From contig NZ_JBJYIN010000004.1 in assembly GCF_046237015.1 (NCBI RefSeq), positions 1 through 64,000 on the forward strand: DNA of 64,000 bases, in the 5' to 3' direction. Made by a program: the position numbers and the translations under genes. The notes beneath the pieces were generated by a model, which had not been told where the DNA came from, made no database searches, and worked only from the letters and a program-made list of their open reading frames with translations. This document shows, piece after piece, positions 7,808 to 15,843 of this stretch. Origin of the DNA: JBJYIN01 sp046237015 (GTDB lineage Bacteria > Pseudomonadota > Gammaproteobacteria > Enterobacterales > Enterobacteriaceae). Positions within the stretch are counted from its first letter, which is position 1. Each line of letters starts with the position of its first letter.

Positions 7808-8056
7808 ATGTTTGTTTGCCCTCATTGCGGCGCCACCGCACGCACGCGTACCAGTCGCCGTCTCAGTGAAATGACAATACGCCAGTATCATCAATGTCAG
7901 AATCTGGAATGCAGCATCACGTTTACGACGCTGAATAGCGTAGAACGCCTGGTAACGAAAAGAACGCGCTGTGAAGATGTACCTGCTGATTTTGTTCCGC
8001 GCGATGCTTTGCCATCATCGCACTATGGGAGAGACCAACTTAATCTAGCAATTTAA
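7808..8056 (+). CDS. ogr: Ogr/Delta family late-gene activator
   Basis: An 82-aa zinc-binding transcription activator that recruits RNA polymerase to P2 late promoters. MFVCPHCGATARTRTSR, then YHQCQNLECSITF, supplies the CX2C...CX4C zinc motif typical of Ogr, and S-R-L-V near the middle matches the helix following it. I chose Met at 7808 because Ogr proteins begin MF.CP.C; the longer frame from 7760 overlaps the end of D. The C-terminal tail is longer than that of P2 Ogr, which has 72 residues. It is the last gene before the prophage end apart from a cargo gene, as expected for the D-ogr-att order of P2. Confidence 0.9.
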   Translation: MFVCPHCGATARTRTSRRLSEMTIRQYHQCQNLECSITFTTLNSVERLVTKRTRCEDVPADFVPRDALPSSHYGRDQLNLAI

Positions 8057-8063
8057 ACCACTG

Positions 8064-8090
8064 GCCCCGCAAAGCGCGGGGCACTATTAT
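8064..8090 (+). terminator. Terminator after ogr
   Basis: Stem GCCCCGC / GCGGGGC with a five-base loop, followed by ACTATTATTTA on the plus strand. The T-run is broken, so efficiency is uncertain. It separates ogr from the convergent cargo gene. Confidence 0.65.
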
Positions 8091-8099
8091 TTAGTGGCT

Positions 8100-8489
8100 T
8101 TAATAACTGTGCGTATTTGACGAAATTACAATATCCCCACCGCCGTCTTTTGCTTTACCTGCCTCCTCGCAAGACGATTTTGGATTCTCAAAAACAAATC
8201 CTGAATGATTATTGCGGTTCAAAATGCTGATCTCTTTTGTGTTTTTTAGATATGCTGATTTTTTGTCACCAAACCAAAGTGGCGTGCATACCCCCATTTT
8301 TATAACAGCGCCGTAAATTTCAGGGGTTATGCGATCTTCATTCATCGTTATTGCTATAGCTCCTGCACTTTCACTGATTGCGAGGGGCTTCCAAGGGGTT
8401 AGAGACTTCTGCAAGGTGGATTGGTTGGGCGATTGAGCAAAGGTGCTGAATGAAGCCATTATCAAAAGCGCGGGAATATACTTTTTCAT
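8100..8489 (-). CDS. Small secreted protein of unknown function, prophage cargo
   Basis: A 129-aa protein I do not recognise. Residues 1-20 (MKKYIPALLIMASFSTFAQS) form a clean Sec signal peptide with an A-Q-S cleavage region, so the mature product should be periplasmic or secreted. The mature part is polar and contains two cysteines (in GVCTPLW and KSSCEEAG), which could form a disulfide, and a glycine-rich KDGGGDIVISS near the end. It lies between ogr and the prophage end, transcribed against the late genes, which is the classical place for lysogenic-conversion (moron) genes in P2-like phages. A good RBS, CAGGAAACG, precedes the start. A role in host fitness is inference from position only. 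Confidence 0.75.
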   Translation of the reverse strand: MKKYIPALLIMASFSTFAQSPNQSTLQKSLTPWKPLAISESAGAIAITMNEDRITPEIYGAVIKMGVCTPLWFGDKKSAYLKNTKEISILNRNNHSGFVFENPKSSCEEAGKAKDGGGDIVISSNTHSY

Positions 8490-8582
8490 AAAACGTTTCC
8501 TGTTTGGTTCGTCCTTTGTGATTTTTTATGAGGCTCGCACCGCAAAGCGGAGTGTAAAAGATATGAGAAAGCATCTGTGAAG

Positions 8583-8608
8583 AAAAGCCCGCAATTAAGT
8601 GCGGGCTT
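8583..8608 (-). terminator. Terminator facing into the prophage end
   Basis: Minus-strand stem AGCCCGCA-CTTAAT-TGCGGGCT followed by TTTCTTC. It lies about 90 bases downstream of the truncated pflA start and would stop pfl-side transcripts before the cargo gene. Confidence 0.7.
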
Positions 8609-8671
8609 GTCGATGTGGTCAATGTGTGGACATTAAAAGAAATAAATCCTTTTATTTCATGTGATTATGGT

Positions 8672-8698
8672 CTATTTCAAGTCACCGATTACTGACAT
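8672..8698 (-). pseudogene. pflA: 5' stub of pflA cut by the prophage (attachment junction)
   Basis: On the minus strand ATG TCA GTA ATC GGT encodes MSVIG, identical to the start of E. coli PflA (recalled as MSVIGRIHSFESC), preceded by GGAG 11 bases upstream. The frame then reads GDLK and stops, so homology ends after about five codons. In enterobacteria pflA follows pflB on the same strand, which is exactly this place. I infer that the prophage integrated inside the first codons of pflA and that the attachment core lies at or near 8684-8698. The rest of pflA, coding for the PFL-activating radical SAM enzyme, should be at the other prophage end. Confidence 0.8.
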
Positions 8699-8902
8699 TG
8701 CGAGGTTTTCTCCAAATTTGACCGAACCATTGCGGTCTTTATAAGCGCAGTCATGAGAGAGCAGATGCTTTTGGTCATGATCACTGACAAAAAACACTGT
8801 GTGACAGATGCTGCGTCGAATCTGTTTTGCAAGCCATCCATATGACCAAGGCGATATAGCGGGCTGGCAAAACAGGTTAGTCTAAATGTCAGAGGGGGAG
8901 AG

Positions 8903-8930
8903 AAAAAGGCCCCACTGATGTGGAGCCTTT
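8903..8930 (-). terminator. pflB terminator
   Basis: Minus-strand stem AAAGGCTCCAC-ATCA-GTGGGGCCTTT with one mismatch, followed by TTTTC. It lies 30 bases after the pflB stop and implies that pflA needed its own promoter. Confidence 0.8.
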
Positions 8931-8959
8931 ATTTTACGCCTTTTCAGACAGTCAGGGAA

Positions 8960-11242
8960 TTATATTGACTGTGTGAAAGTACGAGTGATGACATCTTGTT
9001 GCTGTTCTTTCGTCAGTGAGTTGAAACGTACTGCGTAGCCAGATACACGGATGGTTAACTGCGGATATTTTTCCGGGTTTTCCATGGCATCAAGCAGCAT
9101 TTCACGGTTCATCACGTTAACGTTCAGATGCTGACCACCTTCAATGCTGGCTTCATGGTGGAAATAACCATCCATCAAACCTGCCAGGTTGGCTTTACGA
9201 ACATCATCATCTTTACCCAGTGCGTTTGGCACGATGGAGAAGGTATAAGAAATACCATCTTTCGCGTAAGCAAACGGCAGTTTTGCAACGGAAGTCAGAG
9301 AGGCAACGGCACCTTTCTGGTCACGACCATGCATTGGGTTAGCACCAGGTCCGAATGGCGCACCAGCACGACGTCCGTCTGGCGTGTTACCTGTTTTCTT
9401 ACCGTACACGACGTTGGAGGTGATGGTCAGAACAGACTGAGTTGGTGTCGCACCACGATAGGTGTTCAGTTTCTGAATTTTCTTCATGAAACGTTCAACC
9501 AGATCGCAAGCCAGTTCATCAACACGAGCATCGTTATTACCGAACTGCGGGTATTCACCTTCGATATCAAAGTCAATGGCCAAGCCGTTTTCATCACGGA
9601 TTGGTTTAACTTTGGCATATTTGATAGCAGACAGGGAGTCAGCAGCAACAGACAAGCCTGCGATACCACATGCCATCGTACGGAATACGTCACGATCGTG
9701 CAGCGCCATCAGAGAGGCTTCGTAGCTGTACTTATCATGCATGTAGTGAATGATGTTCAGCGCGGTGACGTATTGTTTAGCCAGCCAATCCATGAAGTGA
9801 TCCATACGATCCAATACTTCATCAAAATTCAGCACGTCGCCTTTGATTGGTTCAGATTTTGGACCAACCTGCATTTTCAGTTTTTCATCCACGCCGCCGT
9901 TGATTGCGTACAGCATGGTTTTTGCCAGGTTTGCACGGGCACCGAAGAACTGCATTTGTTTACCAACAACCATTGGGCTTACGCAACAAGCAATCGCGTA
10001 GTCATCGTTGTTGAAGTCAGGACGCATCAGGTCATCATTTTCATATTGCAGAGATGAAGTATCGATAGAGACTTTAGCTGCAAATTTTTTGAAACCTAAA
10101 GGCAGTTTTTCAGACCACAGGATGGTCATATTTGGTTCCGGAGACGGCCCCATCGTGTACAGGGTGTTCAGGAAACGGAAGCTGTTTCTGGTTACCAGCG
10201 TACGGCCATCAAGCCCCATACCAGCCAGAGATTCAGTTGCCCAGATTGGGTCACCGGAGAACAGTTCATCATATTCAGGTGTACGCAGGAAACGAACCAT
10301 ACGCAGCTTCATAACCAGATGGTCAATCAGTTCCTGAGCGTCTTCTTCAGTGATTTTACCTGCTTTCAGATCGCGTTCGAAGTAGATATCCAAGAAGCTG
10401 GACACACGACCAAAGGACATTGCGGCACCGTTTTGCGATTTAACCGCAGCCAGGTAACCGAAGTAAGTCCACTGCACGGCTTCTTGTGCGGTGGTTGCCG
10501 GGCCAGAAATGTCACAACCATATTTGGCAGCCATTTCCTTGATTTGGTTCAGAGCACGATGTTGGTCAGCGATTTCTTCACGCAGACGGATCGTTGCTTC
10601 CAGATCTTCGCCGTTTTCCAGTTTAGATTGCAGAGAAGTAAACTGAGCGAATTTGTCTTTCATCAGGTAATCAATACCGTACAGCGCAACGCGACGGTAG
10701 TCACCGATGATACGACCACGGCCATAGGCATCAGGCAAGCCTGTCAGAACACCTGATTTACGGCAACGCAGGATATCTGGCGTATAAACATCAAACACGC
10801 CTTGGTTATGGGTTTTACGGTATTCAGTAAAGATTTTTTTCAGTTGAGGATCCAGTTCACGGCCATAGACCTTACAAGAACCTTCAACCATTTTGATACC
10901 ACCGAACGGGATTAACGCACGTTTCAGCGGAGCATCAGTTTGCAAACCAACAATCTTTTCCAGGCCTTTGTTGATGTAGCCTGCATCGTGAGACGTAATC
11001 GTTGCAGCAACGTGAGTATCAAAGTCAACCGGTGCATGAGTGCGGTTTTCCTGTTTGATACCTTCCATCACGCTGTCCCACAGCGCAGATGTTGCTTTGG
11101 TGGCGCCAGCCAGGAAAGACTCATCACCTTCATACGGTGTGTAGTTTTTCTGAATGAAGTCACGAACGTTAACTCCATCCTGCCATTCACCTTTGCTAAA
11201 ACCTTGCCATGCGTTGGCTAATTTTTCATTCAGCTCGGTCAT
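8960..11242 (-). CDS. pflB: Pyruvate formate-lyase
   Basis: Full-length (760 aa) glycyl radical enzyme that converts pyruvate and CoA to acetyl-CoA and formate in anaerobic growth. The active-site cysteine pair is in YAIACCVSPMVVGKQ (about residues 415-425), and the radical glycine is in the C-terminal RVSGYAVRFNSL (about 735). Length and sequence match E. coli PflB. It is co-transcribed with focA, 57 bases upstream. Its activating enzyme PflA is normally the next gene downstream, but here that gene is broken by a prophage, so the enzyme may stay inactive unless activation is supplied from the displaced pflA or another activase. Confidence 0.98.
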   Translation of the reverse strand: MTELNEKLANAWQGFSKGEWQDGVNVRDFIQKNYTPYEGDESFLAGATKATSALWDSVMEGIKQENRTHAPVDFDTHVAATITSHDAGYINKGLEKIVGLQTDAPLKRALIPFGGIKMVEGSCKVYGRELDPQLKKIFTEYRKTHNQGVFDVYTPDILRCRKSGVLTGLPDAYGRGRIIGDYRRVALYGIDYLMKDKFAQFTSLQSKLENGEDLEATIRLREEIADQHRALNQIKEMAAKYGCDISGPATTAQEAVQWTYFGYLAAVKSQNGAAMSFGRVSSFLDIYFERDLKAGKITEEDAQELIDHLVMKLRMVRFLRTPEYDELFSGDPIWATESLAGMGLDGRTLVTRNSFRFLNTLYTMGPSPEPNMTILWSEKLPLGFKKFAAKVSIDTSSLQYENDDLMRPDFNNDDYAIACCVSPMVVGKQMQFFGARANLAKTMLYAINGGVDEKLKMQVGPKSEPIKGDVLNFDEVLDRMDHFMDWLAKQYVTALNIIHYMHDKYSYEASLMALHDRDVFRTMACGIAGLSVAADSLSAIKYAKVKPIRDENGLAIDFDIEGEYPQFGNNDARVDELACDLVERFMKKIQKLNTYRGATPTQSVLTITSNVVYGKKTGNTPDGRRAGAPFGPGANPMHGRDQKGAVASLTSVAKLPFAYAKDGISYTFSIVPNALGKDDDVRKANLAGLMDGYFHHEASIEGGQHLNVNVMNREMLLDAMENPEKYPQLTIRVSGYAVRFNSLTKEQQQDVITRTFTQSI

Positions 11243-11299
11243 TTTACACCTACCTTTGATATGGATTTCTTAGAACCCGACGTTGCGGCCGAGAGCACC

Positions 11300-12157
11300 T
11301 TAGTGCTTGTCTCCACCGCGCAAATAAATTACCCAGTATGTTAAGCCTACCAATAAACCACCACCGATAATGTTCCCAATCGTCACAGGAATCAGGTTGT
11401 CGGTGATAAAGTGGCTGACGGTTAAATGCTCAAACTGAGATGGAACCATATTAATGGCCTGCCAGAACTCTGGCGATGCGAAGTTTTTGATGACGATTCC
11501 CATTGGAATCATGAACATATTCGCGATGCTGTGCTCGAAGCCGCTGGCGACAAACATGGCGACGGGTAATATCATCGCAAACATTTTGTCCGTCAGTGAG
11601 TGCCCAGAATAACTCATCCACACAGCCAGACAAACCATCAGATTTGCCAAAATGCCGAGGCACAGGGCTTCGATAAATGTGTGTTCAAGTTTGTGCTCAG
11701 CCGTTTGCAGAACATTGAGCCCCCATGCGCCGTTCGCGACCATATGTTCGCCAGAAAACCAAATAAGGGCAACAAAGAATAACGCGCCAATCAGGTTCCC
11801 AACATAAACATTGACCCAATTACAGGCTAGTTGTTTCCACGTGATTCGTCCACTCGCCTTGGCGATGACAGTCAGTACTGTCGATGTGAACAAATCCGCA
11901 CCACAGACAACGACGAGCATCAACCCTAAAGAGAAGCAAATGCCACCGATTAGTTTGGCTACGCCAAAAGGGATGGTTGATGTACCAGTAGTGGATGTAA
12001 TGTAGAAAACGAAGGCAATCGAAATAAAGACGCCCGCAGTAATCGCCAAATAAAAGGTCGTCCACGGTTGTTTCGTTGCTTTATAGACACCAGCATCCTC
12101 GGCAACTTTTGCCATTGCAGCCGGTAGTAAAAGTGTAAAGGGGTTGTCAGCTTTCAC
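11300..12157 (-). CDS. focA: Formate channel FocA
   Basis: A 285-aa inner-membrane formate/nitrite transporter-family channel that exports and re-imports formate made by PflB. It begins MKADNPFTLLLPAAMAKVAE, the N-terminal region that interacts with PflB and gates the pore in E. coli. Six hydrophobic helices are visible. The conserved FEHSIANMFMIP segment carries the pore histidine (His209 in E. coli). It is the first gene of the focA-pflB operon and is preceded by a long regulatory region with an FNR-like site, consistent with anaerobic induction. Confidence 0.97.
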   Translation of the reverse strand: MKADNPFTLLLPAAMAKVAEDAGVYKATKQPWTTFYLAITAGVFISIAFVFYITSTTGTSTIPFGVAKLIGGICFSLGLMLVVVCGADLFTSTVLTVIAKASGRITWKQLACNWVNVYVGNLIGALFFVALIWFSGEHMVANGAWGLNVLQTAEHKLEHTFIEALCLGILANLMVCLAVWMSYSGHSLTDKMFAMILPVAMFVASGFEHSIANMFMIPMGIVIKNFASPEFWQAINMVPSQFEHLTVSHFITDNLIPVTIGNIIGGGLLVGLTYWVIYLRGGDKH

Positions 12158-12614
12158 ACTAACTCTCTCTTAAAAATTATCAGCGTTGGAATACTAACAA
12201 AGCAGTATACGGTAAAATTTGACGTGGATCATATAGCGCAAAACTATCTAGGGTGCGAAGGTATTGTTAGTGATGTCATTTCGTATTATCTATTTGATTT
12301 AATTATGGAAAAAATATTTTAAATATTATAAAAAGATTTGAATGTAGTGATGATAACCTACCTATTGCGCGTTAATAAAAATAATGTTTTGTATAATTTA
12401 GGTGCCGCCATTTGATGTAATTTAATTAAATCGTCACAATTAAATAACAATAAACCTTTCGTGTATCCTATTTCTGACAAATAATACGTTGAAAATAAAA
12501 CTGCACATAAAGTAAGGGTATATCATCGGTTCTAAAATAGGCCAACATGATGAATGAGAGTCGCCTATTTTCGTGCCACTCTCATTCGTAGATTGCCAAT
12601 GGATCGTGCAGATA
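12158..12614. promoter_or_regulatory. focA-pflB control region
   Basis: This 457-base AT-rich stretch has no gene. It contains an FNR-like box at 12219-12232 and a long inverted repeat (AATGAGAGT ... ACTCTCATT, 12551-12587) just past the ycaO stop that may help end ycaO transcription but lacks a T-run. In E. coli the corresponding region carries several promoters and FNR, ArcA and IHF sites; I can point only to the FNR-like box here. Confidence 0.6.
12219..12232. promoter_or_regulatory. FNR-like box upstream of focA
   Basis: TTGAC-GTGG-ATCAT, one mismatch in each half from the FNR consensus TTGAT-N4-ATCAA. It lies about 62 bases before the focA start, a plausible activating position for an anaerobic promoter. 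ArcA sites were not assessed. Confidence 0.6.
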
Positions 12615-14378
12615 TTATTTATTTTGCCAGTATCGACGTTTAGCTTGCTGCAATTTCTCGTAAGCAGCTAACAGTGACTGATGTGCAGGTAGCGTAGTGA
12701 AACGTTCATCTATGTTAAATAACGCATAAAAGCACTGTTCGCCATTAATCGCTGCGCTGGCGGCATCGACCGTTTCACTGCCATACATTTTGACAAAAGC
12801 ATCGTAGTATTCGGCTGGAGCTCGATCGGGTTCCATTGCCAGTAGCAAGAGTGTTTGCAGACAGCGATAGTAGTTGCTTCGTTGTGCGCTAAAAACGGAA
12901 TCGTTGAAGTCCTGCGTCCATTCGGTCCAGCTCAATGCCTGCTCCAGGTCGCCTCCAGCCAGTGCGAGCATAGCTTTCAACTCACCAATACGTAGCGTGA
13001 ACCAGCCGTTATCCTTACCGCTTGCAATGCCGAGCAATTCGCGAACACGGGTGAAATCGTCAAAACCTTCATCATCCAACTGTTGGATCAATGCCAGATA
13101 TTCTTCTTTTTCCCATTGGCTGTTTGGCAAGGCGAGTAGCGTTTCACGCAAATGGGCGCCCATGTTGTTATTCGCTAGCAGCAGATCTTCCGCAGGATAA
13201 ATATCTGACATACCGGGAACCAAGATGCGGCAAGCATAGACCGAAAGATGTTCATAATCAGCGATGTAGACTTCTTTGCCCTCTCGTTGAAATATTGACA
13301 TTAATGTTGCAAATTCTTCTTCTGTCGTGCCGCTGAAGCACCAGTCAACAAAAGGATAATCGGCTTGTTTTTTGAACATATCCCAGGAAATAAGGCCGCT
13401 TGAGTCGATAAAATGCGTTTCCAGGTTGGTATGTTCGGCGACTTCTTCGTCGTCAAAGGTTGGTGGCGTGAAAACATCTAAATCTTTCAAGCCGCGGCCT
13501 TGCAGCAATTCGGTTACCGTGCGTTCGAGAGCGACACCAAAGTCTGGATGTGCGCCAAAAGAGGCAAAGCAGGTGCCGTTAGCTGGATTGAACAAAACAA
13601 CACAGATCACCGGATATTTGCCGCCTAGTGAAGCATCGTAAGCGAAAATCGGAAAGCCTTCTTTTTCTAATGTCGCGACGGCTTCAACGACGCCGGGGTA
13701 ACGGTTTAATACGTGTTGGGGAATGGCTGGCAAACTGATGGATTCAGCAATAATGCGGTTCTTAACGCTGCGTTCAAAAACCTCTGATAATCCCTGAACA
13801 CGGGCTTCGCTGGCCGTATTTCCGGCAGACATGCCGTTGGATACATAGAGATTGCCAATAATGTTCATCGGTATATAAACCGGTTGCCTATCGGACTGAC
13901 GAGTAAACGGTAGGGCGCAAATCCCGCGTTCTTTATTGCCGGATTGCAGGTCAATCAGATGGCTGCCGCTCAACGTTTGCTCTGGGTCGTAAAATTCGCG
14001 TAGATATGTATCAAGAATGCCTTCCGGCAGTGAGTCATCGTCTGGAATCGGGAACCATTTTTCATTTGGATAATGAACGAATTCGCTATTAGCAATCTCT
14101 TTTCCAAGATAGAAATCGGCAAAGAAATAGTTGGTTGACAATCGCTCGAAATATTCCCCTAACGCGGAGGCCAGTGCGGCCTTCTTACTGGCCCCTTTAC
14201 CATTGGTAAAACACAGAGGGCATTCACGATCGCGGATATGTACGGACCAGACATTTGGCACCGGGTTTAGCCATGAGGCTTCTTCGATGTTGAACCCCAG
14301 GTCTTGGAGTTTCTGCTGAAAACGGGCGATGGAGTCTTCCAGGGCGGCGTCTTTGCCTGGGATAAATGTTTGGGTCAT
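12615..14378 (-). CDS. ycaO: YcaO, ATP-dependent cyclodehydratase-family protein (S12 methylthiolation factor)
   Basis: A 587-aa YcaO-domain protein. In E. coli it assists RimO in beta-methylthiolation of ribosomal protein S12, and the family activates amide backbones with ATP. Conserved ATP/Mg-binding blocks are visible: NGKGASKKAALASALGEYFER near residue 65-85, and ASEARVQGLSEVFER near 190-205. The C-terminal third is a TPR-like helical region characteristic of the stand-alone YcaO group, with no fused E1-like domain and no precursor peptide gene nearby, so I do not read it as a thiazole/oxazole natural-product gene. The start MTQTFIPGKDAAL matches E. coli; an extension by three residues is possible. 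Confidence 0.95.
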   Translation of the reverse strand: MTQTFIPGKDAALEDSIARFQQKLQDLGFNIEEASWLNPVPNVWSVHIRDRECPLCFTNGKGASKKAALASALGEYFERLSTNYFFADFYLGKEIANSEFVHYPNEKWFPIPDDDSLPEGILDTYLREFYDPEQTLSGSHLIDLQSGNKERGICALPFTRQSDRQPVYIPMNIIGNLYVSNGMSAGNTASEARVQGLSEVFERSVKNRIIAESISLPAIPQHVLNRYPGVVEAVATLEKEGFPIFAYDASLGGKYPVICVVLFNPANGTCFASFGAHPDFGVALERTVTELLQGRGLKDLDVFTPPTFDDEEVAEHTNLETHFIDSSGLISWDMFKKQADYPFVDWCFSGTTEEEFATLMSIFQREGKEVYIADYEHLSVYACRILVPGMSDIYPAEDLLLANNNMGAHLRETLLALPNSQWEKEEYLALIQQLDDEGFDDFTRVRELLGIASGKDNGWFTLRIGELKAMLALAGGDLEQALSWTEWTQDFNDSVFSAQRSNYYRCLQTLLLLAMEPDRAPAEYYDAFVKMYGSETVDAASAAINGEQCFYALFNIDERFTTLPAHQSLLAAYEKLQQAKRRYWQNK

Positions 14379-14671
14379 GTTTTTCACTTAGAAAGTAGTA
14401 GCTGGAGCGGCATAATACGTTTTTTTTAACTCAGACTCTATTTATTCCAAACACTTTGATAACAGTCGCGTCGGGGACGGTTATATGATGCTTTTGTTTG
14501 CCAACGTATTTTGATTTACGTAAGAGAGCGATAAGCGTTGCAGGCATGAGTGACGAATGATAAAACCGATAGTAGGGTAAGCAGTGTGGTGAACGTATTG
14601 AGGTCATACCCAACGCGTTTATGGCATTTGTGATAAAACAGTCTCTATTTTTTCAGATGTGGTGAGGGGAA

Positions 14672-15757
14672 ATGACTCAGGTTTTTAATTTTAGCGCCGG
14701 TCCAGCAATGCTGCCGGTTGAAGTGTTACGCCGGGCTGAACAAGAACTATGTAACTGGCATGGTCTGGGCACATCGGTAATGGAAATCAGCCACCGCAGT
14801 AAAGAATTTATGCAGGTTGCCGCTGAGTCCGAGCAAGATTTGCGTGACTTGCTGAAGATCCCCTCAAACTATAAGGTCTTGTTTTGCCACGGTGGGGCTC
14901 GGGCTCAGTTTGCCGCGGTTCCGCTTAATCTGCTGGGGGATAATTCTCAGGCTGACTATATTGATGGTGGCTACTGGGCACAGTGTGCAATCAAAGAAGC
15001 AGAAAAATACTGCACGCCAAATGTGGTCGATGTAAAAACGCGCGTAGGCGATCTGCGCGGCGTAAAACCCATGAGTGAATGGTCGTTGTCGAATGACGCT
15101 GCGTTTGTGCATTACTGCCCGAATGAAACCATTGATGGTATTGCCATTGAAGAAGAGCCTGATTTCGGCGATAAGGTTGTCGTAGCAGATTACTCATCTA
15201 GCATTCTTTCTCGCCCGATTGACGTTAGTCGCTATGGCGTCATTTATGCGGGAGCACAAAAGAACATCGGGCCGGCAGGATTAACGTTAGTTATCGTTCG
15301 TGATGACTTGCTGGGCAAAGCTCGTCGTGAGTTACCGTCTATCCTCGATTATCAAATATTGTCTGATAATGACTCCATGTTTAACACCCCGCCAACCTTT
15401 GCCTGGTATTTATCCGGCATGGTTTTCAAATGGTTAAAAGAACAGGGCGGCCTGGTCGAAATGGAAAAACGCAATCAGGATAAGGCTGATTTGCTTTATA
15501 GCACGATTGATAACAGCGATTTTTATCGCAATGACGTTGTTGCGGCAAACCGTTCTCGCATGAACGTCCCTTTCTTGCTGGCTGATTCTGCTTTAGATAA
15601 AACGTTCCTTGCAGAGGCTCAGACTGCTGGCCTTCATGCGTTGAAAGGACACCGTGTGGTTGGTGGTATGCGTGCATCTATCTATAACGCGATGCCCATT
15701 GAAGGCGTTAAGGCGTTGACAGATTTCATGGCTGATTTCGAACGCCGCCACGGCTGA
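14672..15757 (+). CDS. serC: Phosphoserine aminotransferase
   Basis: A 361-aa class V PLP aminotransferase converting 3-phosphohydroxypyruvate to phosphoserine (serine pathway) and acting in pyridoxal phosphate synthesis. It starts MTQVFNFSAGPAMLPVEV, the family signature. The PLP lysine is in GAQKNIGPAGLT near residue 198, and the phosphate-binding FCHGGARAQFAA segment lies near 70. It is the first gene of a serC-aroA pair with a terminator-like hairpin between, as in E. coli, so serC transcripts may exceed aroA transcripts. Confidence 0.98.
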   Translation: MTQVFNFSAGPAMLPVEVLRRAEQELCNWHGLGTSVMEISHRSKEFMQVAAESEQDLRDLLKIPSNYKVLFCHGGARAQFAAVPLNLLGDNSQADYIDGGYWAQCAIKEAEKYCTPNVVDVKTRVGDLRGVKPMSEWSLSNDAAFVHYCPNETIDGIAIEEEPDFGDKVVVADYSSSILSRPIDVSRYGVIYAGAQKNIGPAGLTLVIVRDDLLGKARRELPSILDYQILSDNDSMFNTPPTFAWYLSGMVFKWLKEQGGLVEMEKRNQDKADLLYSTIDNSDFYRNDVVAANRSRMNVPFLLADSALDKTFLAEAQTAGLHALKGHRVVGGMRASIYNAMPIEGVKALTDFMADFERRHG

Positions 15758-15787
15758 TCAACGTTATTCTGGTTCGTTATTTTTTAT

Positions 15788-15813
15788 AAACCCCGGTTCC
15801 CCGGGGTTTTATT
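15788..15813 (+). terminator. Attenuating terminator between serC and aroA
   Basis: Stem AAACCCCGG-TTCC-CCGGGGTTT followed by TATTT. It lies 30 bases after serC and 30 before aroA; partial read-through is expected because aroA has little room for its own promoter. Confidence 0.8.
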
Positions 15814-15843
15814 TCCACATTTAAAGAAAAGAATAGGCCTCGC

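Larger units (their letters stand above)
8490..8959. other. Prophage/chromosome junction without complete genes
   Basis: From left to right this stretch holds the promoter side of the cargo gene, the 8583-8608 terminator, the pflA stub at 8672-8698, about 200 bases of chromosomal pflB-pflA spacer that should contain the pflA promoter, and the pflB terminator. I see no further reading frame of note. The integrase gene is not here; in P2 order it lies at the far end of the prophage. Confidence 0.7.

Noticed and set aside
9128..10057. Plus-strand frame of 309 codons
   Set aside because: Antisense to pflB; long open antisense frames are expected over highly expressed, codon-biased genes.
12615..14378. 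YcaO as part of a modified-peptide natural product cluster
   Set aside because: Neighbours are focA-pflB and serC; there is no precursor peptide or partner E1-like gene, and the protein is the E. coli-type stand-alone YcaO.
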